From: an uncultured Hungatella sp.
GTDB taxonomy: Bacteria > Bacillota > Clostridia > Lachnospirales > Lachnospiraceae
Assembly (NCBI GenBank): GCA_910588325.1
Contig: CAJUPP010000011.1
Location: forward strand, 5,321 to 69,320
Direction of reading: 5' to 3'
DNA: 64,000 nt
Shown: in pieces, positions 7,930 to 15,942 of the stretch
Position numbering within the stretch: position 1 is the first letter of the stretch
How the letters are laid out: the number at the start of each line of letters is the position of its first letter
Notes under the pieces: generated by a model
What the model was told of the DNA's origin: nothing
What the model saw: only the letters and a program-made list of their open reading frames with translations
The model's database searches: none
Position numbers and translations under genes: made by a program

Positions 7930-9294
7930 ATGGCTTTTGAGAGTTTATCAGATAAACTGCAGAATGTATTTAAGAACCTGCGGGGAAAAGGCCGGCTGTC
8001 AGAGGCGGATGTAAAAGCTGCATTAAGGGAAGTAAAGATGGCTCTTCTGGAAGCTGACGTCAGTTTTAAGGTAGTAAAGCAGTTTATCAGTTCCGTGCAG
8101 GAGAGGGCTGTCGGACAGGATGTATTAAACAGCCTGACACCGGGGCAGATGGTCATTAAGATTGTTCATGAGGAATTAATCGCTCTCATGGGTTCGGAGA
8201 CTACAGAGATTTCCTTAAAATCTGCCGGTGAGATTACGGTTATTATGATGGCAGGACTTCAGGGAGCAGGCAAGACCACCACCACAGCCAAGATTGCCGG
8301 AAAACTGAAAGCAAAAGGGCGCAGTCCCCTGCTTGCAGCCTGTGATGTATACCGTCCGGCGGCCATTGAACAGCTTCAGATTAACGGTGAGAAACAGGGG
8401 ATTCCGGTGTTCTCCATGGGAGGCAATCAGAGTCCGGTAAATATAGCCAAGGCAGCTGTGGAGCATGCTCAGAAAAATGGATTGAATGTGGTGATTCTGG
8501 ACACGGCAGGACGTCTTCATATCGATGAAAACATGATGGGGGAGCTTCAGGCGATTAAGGAAGCCGTGGAAGTTTACCAGACCCTGCTGATTGTAGATGC
8601 CATGACCGGACAGGATGCAGTTAATGTGGCAGAAAGTTTTCAGAATAAAATCGGTATTGACGGAGTGATCCTGACAAAGTTAGACGGCGATACTAGAGGC
8701 GGCGCTGCTCTTTCCATCAAGGCGGTGACCGGAAAACCGATTTTATATATTGGCATGGGCGAGAAACTGTCGGATTTAGAGCAGTTTTACCCGGACCGTA
8801 TGGCCTCCAGAATCCTCGGTATGGGAGATATTCTTTCCCTGATTGAGAAGGCTGAGCTGGAAGTGGATGAGGCCAAGGCAAAGGAACTGACCCAGAAGCT
8901 AAAGAAAGCCGAGTTTGACTTTAATGATTTCCTGGAGCAGATGCGCCAGATTAAGAAGATGGGCGGTGTGTCCAGTATTATGAGCATGATGCCTGGGATG
9001 CCTCAGATAAAAGGTGATGTCGATGTGGACGATTCTGCCATGGACAGAGTGGAGGCCATTATTCTTTCCATGACAAAAGAGGAACGATCCAATCCATCTA
9101 TCCTGAATCCATCCAGAAAGCAGAGAATTGCCAAGGGCGCAGGAGTGGAAATCAGCGAAGTAAACCGTATTGTGAAACAGTTTGATCAGATGAAGAAGAT
9201 GATGAAGCAGCTTCCCGGTATGATGGGGGGAAAGCGCAAAGGCGGTCTTGGGACTTTAGGAGGAATGATGGGTAAGTTTAAGATGCCGTTTTAG
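7930..9294 (+). CDS. ffh: Signal recognition particle protein Ffh (SRP54 GTPase)
   Basis: Ffh binds signal sequences and the 4.5S RNA and delivers ribosomes to FtsY at the membrane. The 454-residue protein has the N-terminal four-helix bundle, the NG GTPase with P-loop GLQGAGKT (109-116), DVYRPAAIEQL, DTAGRLH and TKLDGDTRGG, and a methionine-rich M domain (after about residue 325) with SMMPGMPQI and LPGMMGGKRKGG. An AAGGAGG precedes the ATG. It is the second gene of the ylxM operon. Confidence 0.97.
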   Translation: MAFESLSDKLQNVFKNLRGKGRLSEADVKAALREVKMALLEADVSFKVVKQFISSVQERAVGQDVLNSLTPGQMVIKIVHEELIALMGSETTEISLKSAGEITVIMMAGLQGAGKTTTTAKIAGKLKAKGRSPLLAACDVYRPAAIEQLQINGEKQGIPVFSMGGNQSPVNIAKAAVEHAQKNGLNVVILDTAGRLHIDENMMGELQAIKEAVEVYQTLLIVDAMTGQDAVNVAESFQNKIGIDGVILTKLDGDTRGGAALSIKAVTGKPILYIGMGEKLSDLEQFYPDRMASRILGMGDILSLIEKAELEVDEAKAKELTQKLKKAEFDFNDFLEQMRQIKKMGGVSSIMSMMPGMPQIKGDVDVDDSAMDRVEAIILSMTKEERSNPSILNPSRKQRIAKGAGVEISEVNRIVKQFDQMKKMMKQLPGMMGGKRKGGLGTLGGMMGKFKMPF

Positions 9295-9325
9295 AAAGAT
9301 ATTTGAGAAAAAGAACGGCTGTAAG

Positions 9326-9457
9326 ATGGTTAGCAAGGCATTTGGAGATATCTTAATGGAGGCTGCCCTGGCGGCACGAAAGGAAGTCCCATGTGCATTT
9401 GTCTATAGAGGTAATGCGGCGGGAAGGGTTATCCGGACTGCTGCAGAGAATTTATGA
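9326..9457 (+). other. Short open frame between ffh and rpsP, possible deaminase-gene remnant
   Basis: An ATG-initiated frame of 43 codons reads MVSKAFGDILMEAALAARK and then EVPCAFVYRGNAAGRVI. The part ILMEAALAARKEVPCAFVY faintly resembles the start of TadA-type deaminases, whose first helix and strand read like EALxxAxxAxxxGEVPVGAV. No ribosome binding site is clear and the frame ends well before the catalytic HAE motif. It may be a relic or a chance frame in a 189-bp gap. Confidence 0.2.
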
Positions 9458-9483
9458 TAATCATGATAAGGAGGTGAAAAAGC

Positions 9484-9726
9484 ATGGCAGTAAAGATGAG
9501 ATTGAGAAGAATGGGTCAGAAGAAGGCGCCTTTCTATAGAATTGTTGTTGCAGATTCCAGAGCACCAAGAGACGGAAGGTTTATCGAAGAAGTCGGTTAT
9601 TATGATCCGAAGCAGGAGCCAAGTGTAATCAAATTTAATGAGGAAGCAGCAAAGAAATGGCTGGCAACAGGCGCTCAGCCAACCGAGACCGTCAGCAAGC
9701 TGTTAAAAATCGCCGGTATCCAGTAA
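9484..9726 (+). CDS. rpsP: 30S ribosomal protein S16
   Basis: The 80-residue protein begins VKMRLRRMGQKKAPFYRIVVADSR after the initiator region and keeps the family signature GRFIEEVGYYDP. S16 binds 16S rRNA and is needed for 30S assembly. A full AAGGAGGTG ribosome binding site lies just upstream. It is followed after 15 bp by khpA, the usual Firmicutes order. Confidence 0.98.
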   Translation: MAVKMRLRRMGQKKAPFYRIVVADSRAPRDGRFIEEVGYYDPKQEPSVIKFNEEAAKKWLATGAQPTETVSKLLKIAGIQ

Positions 9727-9741
9727 TCCGAGGTGATGAAT

Positions 9742-9969
9742 ATGAAAGAGTTAGTTGAAGTTATGGCCAAGGCTCTGGTGGAGCATCCGGAAGAGGTTTC
9801 TGTTACGGAGACCGAGAAAGACGGAGAGCTTTTGGTGGAGCTGAAAGTAGCCCCGTCCGATATGGGAAAAGTAATCGGAAAACAGGGCAGAATCGCCAAG
9901 GCAATTCGTTCTGTTGTGAAAGCAGCAGCCTCGAAAGAAGAGAAAAAAGTTACTGTGGAGATCCAATGA
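9742..9969 (+). CDS. khpA: KH-domain RNA-binding protein KhpA
   Basis: A 75-residue single KH-domain protein with the GxxG loop in GKVIGKQGRIAKAIR. KhpA (YlqC) partners with KhpB/Jag and is encoded between rpsP and rimM in most Firmicutes. The start at 9742 has GAGGTG 6 bases upstream; a GTG at 9733 and an ATG at 9736 overlap that site and are unlikely. Confidence 0.93.
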   Translation: MKELVEVMAKALVEHPEEVSVTETEKDGELLVELKVAPSDMGKVIGKQGRIAKAIRSVVKAAASKEEKKVTVEIQ

Positions 9970-9973
9970 GAAT

Positions 9974-10014
9974 AAGACCGCCAGCCAAGTTTCAGGCAGA
10001 CGGTCTTTCTTTTG
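9974..10014 (+). terminator. Terminator or attenuator between khpA and rimM
   Basis: AAGACCG (9974-9980) pairs with CGGTCTT (10001-10007), followed by TCTTTT. As the surrounding genes are co-directional, it probably causes partial termination within the operon. Confidence 0.55.
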
Positions 10015-10053
10015 AAAGCGTAAATTATTTGCAGATACGGAGAGGAATAAGAG

Positions 10054-10566
10054 ATGGAACAGATGCTGCGGGTTGGTGTTATTACATCTACACATGGAGT
10101 CAGGGGAGAAGTGAAGGTGTTCCCTACTACGGATGATCGGATGCGGTTTAAAAAGCTTGAGAAAGTTATTTTGGATACGGGAAAAGAACAAAAGACTTTG
10201 GAAATTGAACATGTGAAGTTTTTTAAAAACATGGTAATTTTGAAATTTAAAGGCTTTGATAATATAAATGATATTGAGATCTATAAAGGAAAGGATCTTC
10301 TGGTAACCAGAGACCATGCGGTGAAACTGGGGCCGGACGAGAACTTTATTGTGGACTTGATTGGACTTCCGGTGATTACGGACGAAGGGGAAGAGTTGGG
10401 AACCTTAAAGGATGTGATGCAGACCGGAGCCAATGATGTGTATGTGGTGGAGAGGGAGAATGGGAAGGATGTGCTGCTTCCGGCTATCAAGCAGTGTATT
10501 CTGAACGTGGACCTGGAAAAAGAGAAGATAACCGTGCATGTGATGGAAGGACTGTTGGATTTGTAG
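10054..10566 (+). CDS. rimM: 16S rRNA processing protein RimM
   Basis: RimM helps 30S maturation near S19 and helix 31. The 170-residue protein opens with LRVGVITSTHGVRGEVKVFP, the classical RimM N-terminal signature, and ends with a PRC-barrel domain (about 95-168) containing DLIGLPVITDEGEELGTLKDV and DVLLPAIKQCILNVD. GGAGAGGA lies upstream of the ATG. It is followed closely by trmD. Confidence 0.96.
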   Translation: MEQMLRVGVITSTHGVRGEVKVFPTTDDRMRFKKLEKVILDTGKEQKTLEIEHVKFFKNMVILKFKGFDNINDIEIYKGKDLLVTRDHAVKLGPDENFIVDLIGLPVITDEGEELGTLKDVMQTGANDVYVVERENGKDVLLPAIKQCILNVDLEKEKITVHVMEGLLDL

Positions 10567-10594
10567 GAAGTGCGTGAAAAGCAGAAGGAGAAGA

Positions 10595-11326
10595 ATGAAC
10601 TACTATATACTTACCTTATTTCCGGAAATGATTTTGCAGGGACTTCATACCAGCATTATCGGGCGCGCGGTGGATAAGGGTTTGATTTCCATTGAAGCGA
10701 TTAATATCAGAGATTATTCGAAGGACAAGCATAATCATGTGGATGACGCGCCTTACGGCGGAGGTGCAGGGATGGTGATGCAGCCGGGGCCGGTGTGTGA
10801 TTCTTATGAAGATTTATGCCAGAAGATGGGAAAAAGGCCCAGAGTCCTTTATATGACTCCTCAGGGAAAGGTTTTTAACCAGTCTGTTGCAAAGGAGCTG
10901 GCAATGGAAGAGGAACTGGTATTTTTGTGCGGGCATTATGAGGGAATTGATGAGAGAGCCCTGGAGCTGATTGTGACAGATTATCTGTCCATCGGAGATT
11001 ATGTGCTGACAGGCGGAGAACTTCCGGCCATGGTGATGATTGACTGCATTTCCCGTCTGGTTCCGGGGGTGCTGAATAATGATGTGTCAGCGGAGATAGA
11101 GTCGTTTCATGATAATCTTTTGGAGTATCCTCAGTATACCAGGCCGGAGATTTATGAGGGGAGGCAGGTGCCGGAGGTGCTTTTATCGGGGCACCATAAG
11201 AATATTGAATTGTGGCGGAGACAGCAGTCCATCAAACGGACGCTGGATAGGAGACCGGATCTGCTTAAAGGGGCAAATCTGTCAAAAAAAGATGAGATTT
11301 ATTTGGAAAGTTTGATAAAAGAGTGA
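10595..11326 (+). CDS. trmD: tRNA (guanine37-N1)-methyltransferase TrmD
   Basis: A SPOUT methyltransferase that makes m1G37 in tRNA and prevents +1 frameshifting. The 243-residue protein begins MNYYILTLFPEM and contains DDAPYGGGAGMVM, GHYEGIDERA and SIGDYVLTGGELPAMVMID, which builds the trefoil-knot SAM pocket. The start at 10595 lies just after AGAAGGAG; the GTG at 10574 would precede that site. The gene ends 137 bp before rplS. Confidence 0.97.
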   Translation: MNYYILTLFPEMILQGLHTSIIGRAVDKGLISIEAINIRDYSKDKHNHVDDAPYGGGAGMVMQPGPVCDSYEDLCQKMGKRPRVLYMTPQGKVFNQSVAKELAMEEELVFLCGHYEGIDERALELIVTDYLSIGDYVLTGGELPAMVMIDCISRLVPGVLNNDVSAEIESFHDNLLEYPQYTRPEIYEGRQVPEVLLSGHHKNIELWRRQQSIKRTLDRRPDLLKGANLSKKDEIYLESLIKE

Positions 11327-11353
11327 CTGCAAAAGAGTGACTGGAAAAAGTAC

Positions 11354-11382
11354 TTGCATTTTCCGCATTCTCATGTTAAAAT
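11354..11382 (+). promoter_or_regulatory. Sigma-A promoter of rplS
   Basis: TTGCAT (11354-11359), a 17-bp spacer and TAAAAT (11377-11382) make a credible promoter in the trmD-rplS gap, allowing rplS to be expressed apart from trmD. Confidence 0.65.
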
Positions 11383-11389
11383 TGATACC

Positions 11390-11455
11390 TGTGAAAATAA
11401 GAGATGGTCCTCTGTTACAATGATTGTATTAAGAACATCAAATATAGCTAAGGAG
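11390..11455 (+). ncRNA. Possible ribosomal protein L19 leader
   Basis: The leader between the promoter and rplS contains GAGATGGTCCTCTGTTACA, followed by imperfect self-complementary stretches ending at the ribosome binding site. Low-GC Gram-positives are known to have an autoregulatory L19 leader in this position. The assignment rests on position and a partial likeness recalled from the family. Confidence 0.4.
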
Positions 11456-11463
11456 GTTCCTAA

Positions 11464-11811
11464 GTGAACGAGATTATTAAGAAGATTGAGGCGACTCAGT
11501 TAAAGGAGTCTGTTCCGGAGTTTCATGTTGGAGATACCGTAAAGGTATACAACAAGATCAAAGAGGGGAACAGAGAGAGAATTCAGGTTTTTGAGGGCAC
11601 AGTAATTAAGAGACAGAACGGCGGTTCCAGAGAGACTTTCACAGTGAGAAAGAACTCAGGCGGTATTGGCGTTGAGAAGACATGGCCGGTGCATTCGCCG
11701 TTTGTTGATAATATTGAGGTAGTAAGAAGAGGTAAAGTAAGAAGAGCAAAACTGTATTACTTAAGAAAGAGAGTAGGAAAAGCAGCAAAGGTAAAAGAAT
11801 TAGTAAAATAA
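11464..11811 (+). CDS. rplS: 50S ribosomal protein L19
   Basis: The 115-residue protein lies at the 30S-50S interface. It contains the signature FHVGDTVKVYNKIKEGNRER and RVGKAAKVKEL. It starts with GTG at 11464 behind a strong AAGGAGG. The gene has its own promoter and is closed by a strong terminator. Confidence 0.98.
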   Translation: MNEIIKKIEATQLKESVPEFHVGDTVKVYNKIKEGNRERIQVFEGTVIKRQNGGSRETFTVRKNSGGIGVEKTWPVHSPFVDNIEVVRRGKVRRAKLYYLRKRVGKAAKVKELVK

Positions 11812-11831
11812 TTCAATTTATTCACATGGCA

Positions 11832-11868
11832 AAAGGGGACAATAAGATTTTTTATTGTCCCTTTCTTA
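11832..11868 (+). terminator. Intrinsic terminator of rplS
   Basis: GGGACAATAA (11836-11845) and TTATTGTCCC (11852-11861) form a perfect 10-bp stem with a 6-base loop, followed by a T-rich run. Confidence 0.9.
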
Positions 11869-11912
11869 TCCTGTAGGACAGGATTCTTTTATAGAAGGCA
11901 GGAGTGTTGTAA

Positions 11913-12458
11913 GTGGAGCTTTACCAGATTGAGGAAACCAACAAACTGCGCAGAATCGTCAACTGGATTGTAGATCTTGTGGTTGTGCTTTCTCTGGCCT
12001 GGCTCGTGGTGCATGAGCTGGGCGCCCAGATTCGGATTGTGGGGCAGTCTATGACACCGGAGCTGCGCGGCGGCGATGTGGTTTTGATGGACCAGCTGAC
12101 CTATGATTTTGAAGAACCACAGAGATTCGACGTGGTAGTGTTTGAACGGGAAGACCATAAGGATAATGTGAAACGGATCATCGGACTTCCGGGAGAGACC
12201 GTACAGATTCAGGGCGGATATATTTATATTAACGGGCAGTATTTGGAGGCAGACAGGGAGTTAAACCAGGTGGCCCTGGCCGGTATGGCGCAGAATCCCA
12301 TTACACTGGCAGAGGATGAATATTTTCTTCTCGGTGATAATCGGGACGGCAGTGATGACAGCCGGTTTGCCAATATCGGCAATGTGAAGAGAGAGCAGAT
12401 ACGGGGAAAGGTGTGGCTGCGCCTTGTACCGTTGATTGAGATAAAGCTGGTGAAATAG
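11913..12458 (+). CDS. lepB: Signal peptidase I
   Basis: Cleaves signal peptides from secreted proteins at the membrane outer face. The 181-residue protein has one N-terminal transmembrane segment (about 14-32) and the Ser/Lys dyad, Ser46 in GQSMTPEL and Lys87 in KRIIGLPGE, plus the late box LLGDNRDGSDDSR. The GTG start has GCAGGAG 8 bases upstream. A second paralogue lies about 1 kb downstream, the two flanking rbgA. Confidence 0.95.
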   Translation: MELYQIEETNKLRRIVNWIVDLVVVLSLAWLVVHELGAQIRIVGQSMTPELRGGDVVLMDQLTYDFEEPQRFDVVVFEREDHKDNVKRIIGLPGETVQIQGGYIYINGQYLEADRELNQVALAGMAQNPITLAEDEYFLLGDNRDGSDDSRFANIGNVKREQIRGKVWLRLVPLIEIKLVK

Positions 12459-12471
12459 AATAGGAGTTTTT

Positions 12472-13359
12472 ATGAACATACAATGGTATCCCGGGCACAT
12501 GACAAAAGCAAAACGTGCCATGCAGGAAGACTTGAAACTGATTGATTTGATTATAGAAATTACAGATGCGCGGATTCCTTATTCCAGCCGCAATCCGGAT
12601 ATCGATGAGCTGGGAAAGAATAAGGCCCGTTTGATTCTTTTAAATAAATCGGATTTGGCCAGCGAGACCTGGAATGATGCCTGGGCCAGGTGGTTTCAGG
12701 CACAGGGGTTCCATGTTGTAAAGGTGAATTCCAAAAGCGGGGCCGGACTCAAGCAGATTAACAGTGTAGTTCAGGAGGCATGTAAGGAGAAGATAGAGCG
12801 GGACAGGAAGAGGGGAATTTTAAACCGTCCGGTCCGCGCTATGGTAGTGGGAATTCCCAATGTGGGAAAGTCTACCTTTATCAATTCTTTTGCAGGAAAA
12901 GCCTGTACAAAGACAGGGAATAAGCCTGGAGTTACCAAGGGAAATCAGTGGATTCGCCTGAATAAAACACTGGAACTTTTGGATACGCCGGGGATTTTGT
13001 GGCCCAGATTTGAGAATCAGGAAGTTGGAAAGAAGCTGGCGCTTATCGGATCTATCAATGATGAGATTCTCAATAAGGAGGAGCTGGCTCTGGAACTTTT
13101 GAAATTTATGATGAGGCAGTATCCGGAAGTGTTAAGGGAGCGGTACGGAATCGAGGAAGGGGAAGCAGAGAAGCAGTCTGACGGGGCAGAGGAGCAGATC
13201 CTGGCAAAGGGATTGGAGCAGATTGCCAAAAGCCGTCGTTGCCTGTTGAAGGGCAATGAATACGACTATAAAAAGGCAGCGAATCTGTTTATTGACGATT
13301 ATCGGAATGGAAGACTGGGACGGATTACGCTGGAGTTTCCGAAGGAAAGAGAGGAATAG
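12472..13359 (+). CDS. rbgA: Ribosome biogenesis GTPase RbgA/YlqF
   Basis: A circularly permuted GTPase needed for late 50S assembly. In the 295-residue protein the G4 motif NKSD (58-61) comes before the P-loop GIPNVGKST (127-135), which is diagnostic. PGVTKGNQW and LLDTPGILWP are G2 and G3. The C-terminal helical domain binds rRNA. It begins 13 bp after lepB, and the order lepB-rbgA-rnhB is common in Firmicutes. Confidence 0.96.
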   Translation: MNIQWYPGHMTKAKRAMQEDLKLIDLIIEITDARIPYSSRNPDIDELGKNKARLILLNKSDLASETWNDAWARWFQAQGFHVVKVNSKSGAGLKQINSVVQEACKEKIERDRKRGILNRPVRAMVVGIPNVGKSTFINSFAGKACTKTGNKPGVTKGNQWIRLNKTLELLDTPGILWPRFENQEVGKKLALIGSINDEILNKEELALELLKFMMRQYPEVLRERYGIEEGEAEKQSDGAEEQILAKGLEQIAKSRRCLLKGNEYDYKKAANLFIDDYRNGRLGRITLEFPKEREE

Positions 13360-13419
13360 GCTGAGGCTGCTAAGAAAGATTGGAAAAGCAGTTTTTCAGG
13401 AGAAGGGACAAAAGGAATT

Positions 13420-13980
13420 ATGCAGTCAGCCATGAGCAAGAAAATCAAAAATAAAGAAATCCAAAAGAGTATGTTTTGGTGGATACGGACAGTCCTTTTA
13501 ACTGGAATTGCGGCTTATTTGCTGGTGAAGTATGTGATTCAGAGAGTTGATGTGTACGGTGATTCCATGAGTCCGATGCTGGAGGCAGGAGATGTGCTGC
13601 TGGTAGAAAAACTGACACCTGAAATCAGGGAGCCAAAGAGGTTTGACCTGGTAGTGTTTCGGTATCAGTATCGGGATAATCTGTACTATATCAAAAGGAT
13701 TGTCGGGCTTCCAGGTGAGACAGTGCAGATTGTGGACGGGAAAATACTGATTGACGGTTTCGTTCTGGAGGAAGATTTCGGGAAGGAACTGATTGAGAAA
13801 GGAAAACGGGCAGAGGAACCGGTTGTTCTGGGCGCGGATGAGTATTTCGTATTAGGTGATAACCGGAATCACAGTTCAGACAGCAGAGACTCGGATATCG
13901 GAAATTTGAGTAAAGATCAGATTATCGGAAGGGCCATGTTCCGGATTTGGCCGATAAACAAGATTGGAATTTTGAATTGA
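13420..13980 (+). CDS. lepB: Signal peptidase I, second copy
   Basis: A 186-residue paralogue of the protein at 11913. It has a single N-terminal membrane segment (about 20-40), catalytic Ser49 in GDSMSPML and Lys92 in KRIVGLPGE, and the box VLGDNRNHSSDSR. The ATG at 13420 follows AGGAGAAGGG; an ATG four codons later is also possible. Multiple type I signal peptidases are usual in Firmicutes and often differ in substrate preference. Confidence 0.94.
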   Translation: MQSAMSKKIKNKEIQKSMFWWIRTVLLTGIAAYLLVKYVIQRVDVYGDSMSPMLEAGDVLLVEKLTPEIREPKRFDLVVFRYQYRDNLYYIKRIVGLPGETVQIVDGKILIDGFVLEEDFGKELIEKGKRAEEPVVLGADEYFVLGDNRNHSSDSRDSDIGNLSKDQIIGRAMFRIWPINKIGILN

Positions 13981-14014
13981 AACAACTGGGATTATAAAAG
14001 GAGAAACGGTTGGT

Positions 14015-14671
14015 ATGAAAGAACTGACAGGGGAAAAGCTGGAAAAAGAATTGGAGAGGCTTAAGCAGATGCGATTCTACGAGGAACAGTATCCCGATAT
14101 GGTGATCTGTGGGATAGATGAGGCGGGAAGAGGGCCTTTGGCCGGACCAGTGGTAGCCGGGGCGGTCATTCTTCCGAAAGACTGTCAGATTTTATATCTG
14201 AATGATTCCAAGAAGCTGTCGGAGAAAAAAAGGGATCTTCTGTTTGATGAGATCAGGGAAAAGGCAGTTTCCTATGGCGTGGGGGTTGTGGGGCCCGGGC
14301 GGATTGATGAGATTAATATTCTTAAGGCAACCTATGAGGCCATGGGGCAGGCCATAGAGCAGTTAAAGGTAAAACCGCAGATCCTTCTGAATGATGCGGT
14401 TACCATTCCTATGGTGGATGTGACACAGGTTCCCATTGTGAAAGGGGACGCGAAAAGCGTGTCGATTGCGGCGGCCAGTATTCTGGCTAAGGTGACCAGA
14501 GACCGGATGATGACAGAGTATGATGCACTTTTTCCGGAATATGGATTCGGGAAACATAAAGGGTACGGGACAGCCGCACATATTCAGGCGCTTAAAGGTC
14601 ATGGCCCCTGTCCGATTCACAGAAAGACTTTTATCAGGAAGTTTATAAGGGAGGATTTGATTGAAGAATAA
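14015..14671 (+). CDS. rnhB: Ribonuclease HII
   Basis: Removes ribonucleotides misincorporated in DNA and RNA primers. The 218-residue protein has GIDEAGRGPLAGPVVAGAV with catalytic Asp35 and Glu36, LNDSKKLSEKKR and GDAKSVSIAAASILAKVTRD. AAAGGAG lies upstream. Its stop codon overlaps the TTG start of yraN, which implies translational coupling. A second RNase H of type I lies at 29676. Confidence 0.97.
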   Translation: MKELTGEKLEKELERLKQMRFYEEQYPDMVICGIDEAGRGPLAGPVVAGAVILPKDCQILYLNDSKKLSEKKRDLLFDEIREKAVSYGVGVVGPGRIDEINILKATYEAMGQAIEQLKVKPQILLNDAVTIPMVDVTQVPIVKGDAKSVSIAAASILAKVTRDRMMTEYDALFPEYGFGKHKGYGTAAHIQALKGHGPCPIHRKTFIRKFIREDLIEE

Positions 14672-15005
14672 AAGAGCCTTGGGCAGCCGTTATGAAGCAG
14701 AAGCGGCTGCTTTTTTAGAACACCTGGGCTATAGGATTCTGGAACAGAATTACAGGGACAGACGGGGAGAGATCGATCTTGTGGCCAAAGAAGGCCGGTA
14801 TCTGGTTTTTGTGGAGGTGAAATACCGGAAGGACGACAGGTGCGGTTATCCGGAGGAGGCGGTTGCCGTAAAGAAACAGCAGAGAATCCGCCATACAGCA
14901 GAATACTATCTCTACACCCACCAATATGGGGAAGAAACGGCCTGCCGGTTTGATGTGGTCAGCATTGACGGGAAGAAGATGCGGGTGATAAAGGATGCAT
15001 TTTAA
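14661..15005 (+). CDS. yraN: YraN/UPF0102 family putative endonuclease
   Basis: The 114-residue protein has a Holliday-junction resolvase-like nuclease core: GEIDLVA with Asp39 and VFVEVKYR with Glu52 and Lys54. The biological substrate is not established for the family. The TTG start at 14661 lies 5 bases after AAGGGAGGA and overlaps the end of rnhB, the standard genomic neighbour. Confidence 0.92.
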   Translation: MKNKRALGSRYEAEAAAFLEHLGYRILEQNYRDRRGEIDLVAKEGRYLVFVEVKYRKDDRCGYPEEAVAVKKQQRIRHTAEYYLYTHQYGEETACRFDVVSIDGKKMRVIKDAF

Positions 15006-15078
15006 AGAAACAGGCACGAAAGGACCTGGAGAGTGCATGAAAGAGCATTCTCGGAAACGGAATAGGAGGCAGCATATT

Positions 15079-15942
15079 ATGGAAATAGACTGGATTCGAA
15101 AGAGCAGAAATGACTTGTTAAAAGATGTGGAAAAAAGCGGAGTTCATCTTCTTTGTTTTCCCCTTCTTATGCAGACGAAAATGGTGGCTCACGGATTTTC
15201 TACCAGACTGGGAGGAGTCAGCGAAGGGAAATTTGCCACCATGAATTTTACTTTTACCAGAGGGGATAATCCGGATCATGTGATGGAGAATTATCGGCGC
15301 GTGGCAGAGGTTTTGGAAGTAGAGAGGGAACGGATGGTTCTTTCTTACCAGACCCACACGGTCAATGTGCGGAAGGTGACAAAGAAAGATGAAGGGAAGG
15401 GAATTATAAGAGAACGGGATTACAGGGACGTGGACGGCCTGATTACTGATGTGCCGGGGATTACGCTGGTGACATTTTACGCAGACTGTGTTCCTCTGTA
15501 TTTTCTGGATCCGGTACATAAGGCCATAGGGTTAAGTCACTCCGGCTGGAGAGGAACGGTAAAACGTATGGGAAAGGTGACGCTTGATGCTATGAAGGCG
15601 GAGTTTGGAACCTGTCCGGAGGATGTGCTGTGCTGTATCGGGCCAAGTATCTGCCAGGACTGCTTTGAGGTAGGGGAAGAAGTGATTCAGGAATTTAAAG
15701 AGGAATTTGATTCTTTCTATTGGCCGGAACTTTATTATAAAAAGGAGAATGGCAAATACCAGTTGGATTTGTGGAGAGCCAATGAGATTATCTTAAGAGA
15801 AGCCGGTGTTTCAGAAAAAAATATTCAGGTTACGGATATATGTACTCACTGTAACCCGGATTACTTATTTTCCCATCGCACATTCGGTAATGAGAGAGGA
15901 AACCTGGCGGCGTTTATGAGCCTGAAAGAGCAGGAGGGCTAA
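15079..15942 (+). CDS. pgeF: PgeF/YfiH family protein (peptidoglycan editing factor, polyphenol oxidase family)
   Basis: Members act on purine nucleosides and, in E. coli, prevent misincorporation of amino acids into peptidoglycan. The 287-residue protein keeps the metal/catalytic residues: His93 in SYQTHTVNV, HSGWRGT with His154, and CTHCNPDYLFSHR with Cys255 and Cys258. The start at 15079 is chosen for the AGGAGG 9 bases upstream; in-frame ATGs at 14995 and 15037 lack such a site. Its last four bases overlap the end of the convergent prs gene. Confidence 0.92.
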   Translation: MEIDWIRKSRNDLLKDVEKSGVHLLCFPLLMQTKMVAHGFSTRLGGVSEGKFATMNFTFTRGDNPDHVMENYRRVAEVLEVERERMVLSYQTHTVNVRKVTKKDEGKGIIRERDYRDVDGLITDVPGITLVTFYADCVPLYFLDPVHKAIGLSHSGWRGTVKRMGKVTLDAMKAEFGTCPEDVLCCIGPSICQDCFEVGEEVIQEFKEEFDSFYWPELYYKKENGKYQLDLWRANEIILREAGVSEKNIQVTDICTHCNPDYLFSHRTFGNERGNLAAFMSLKEQEG

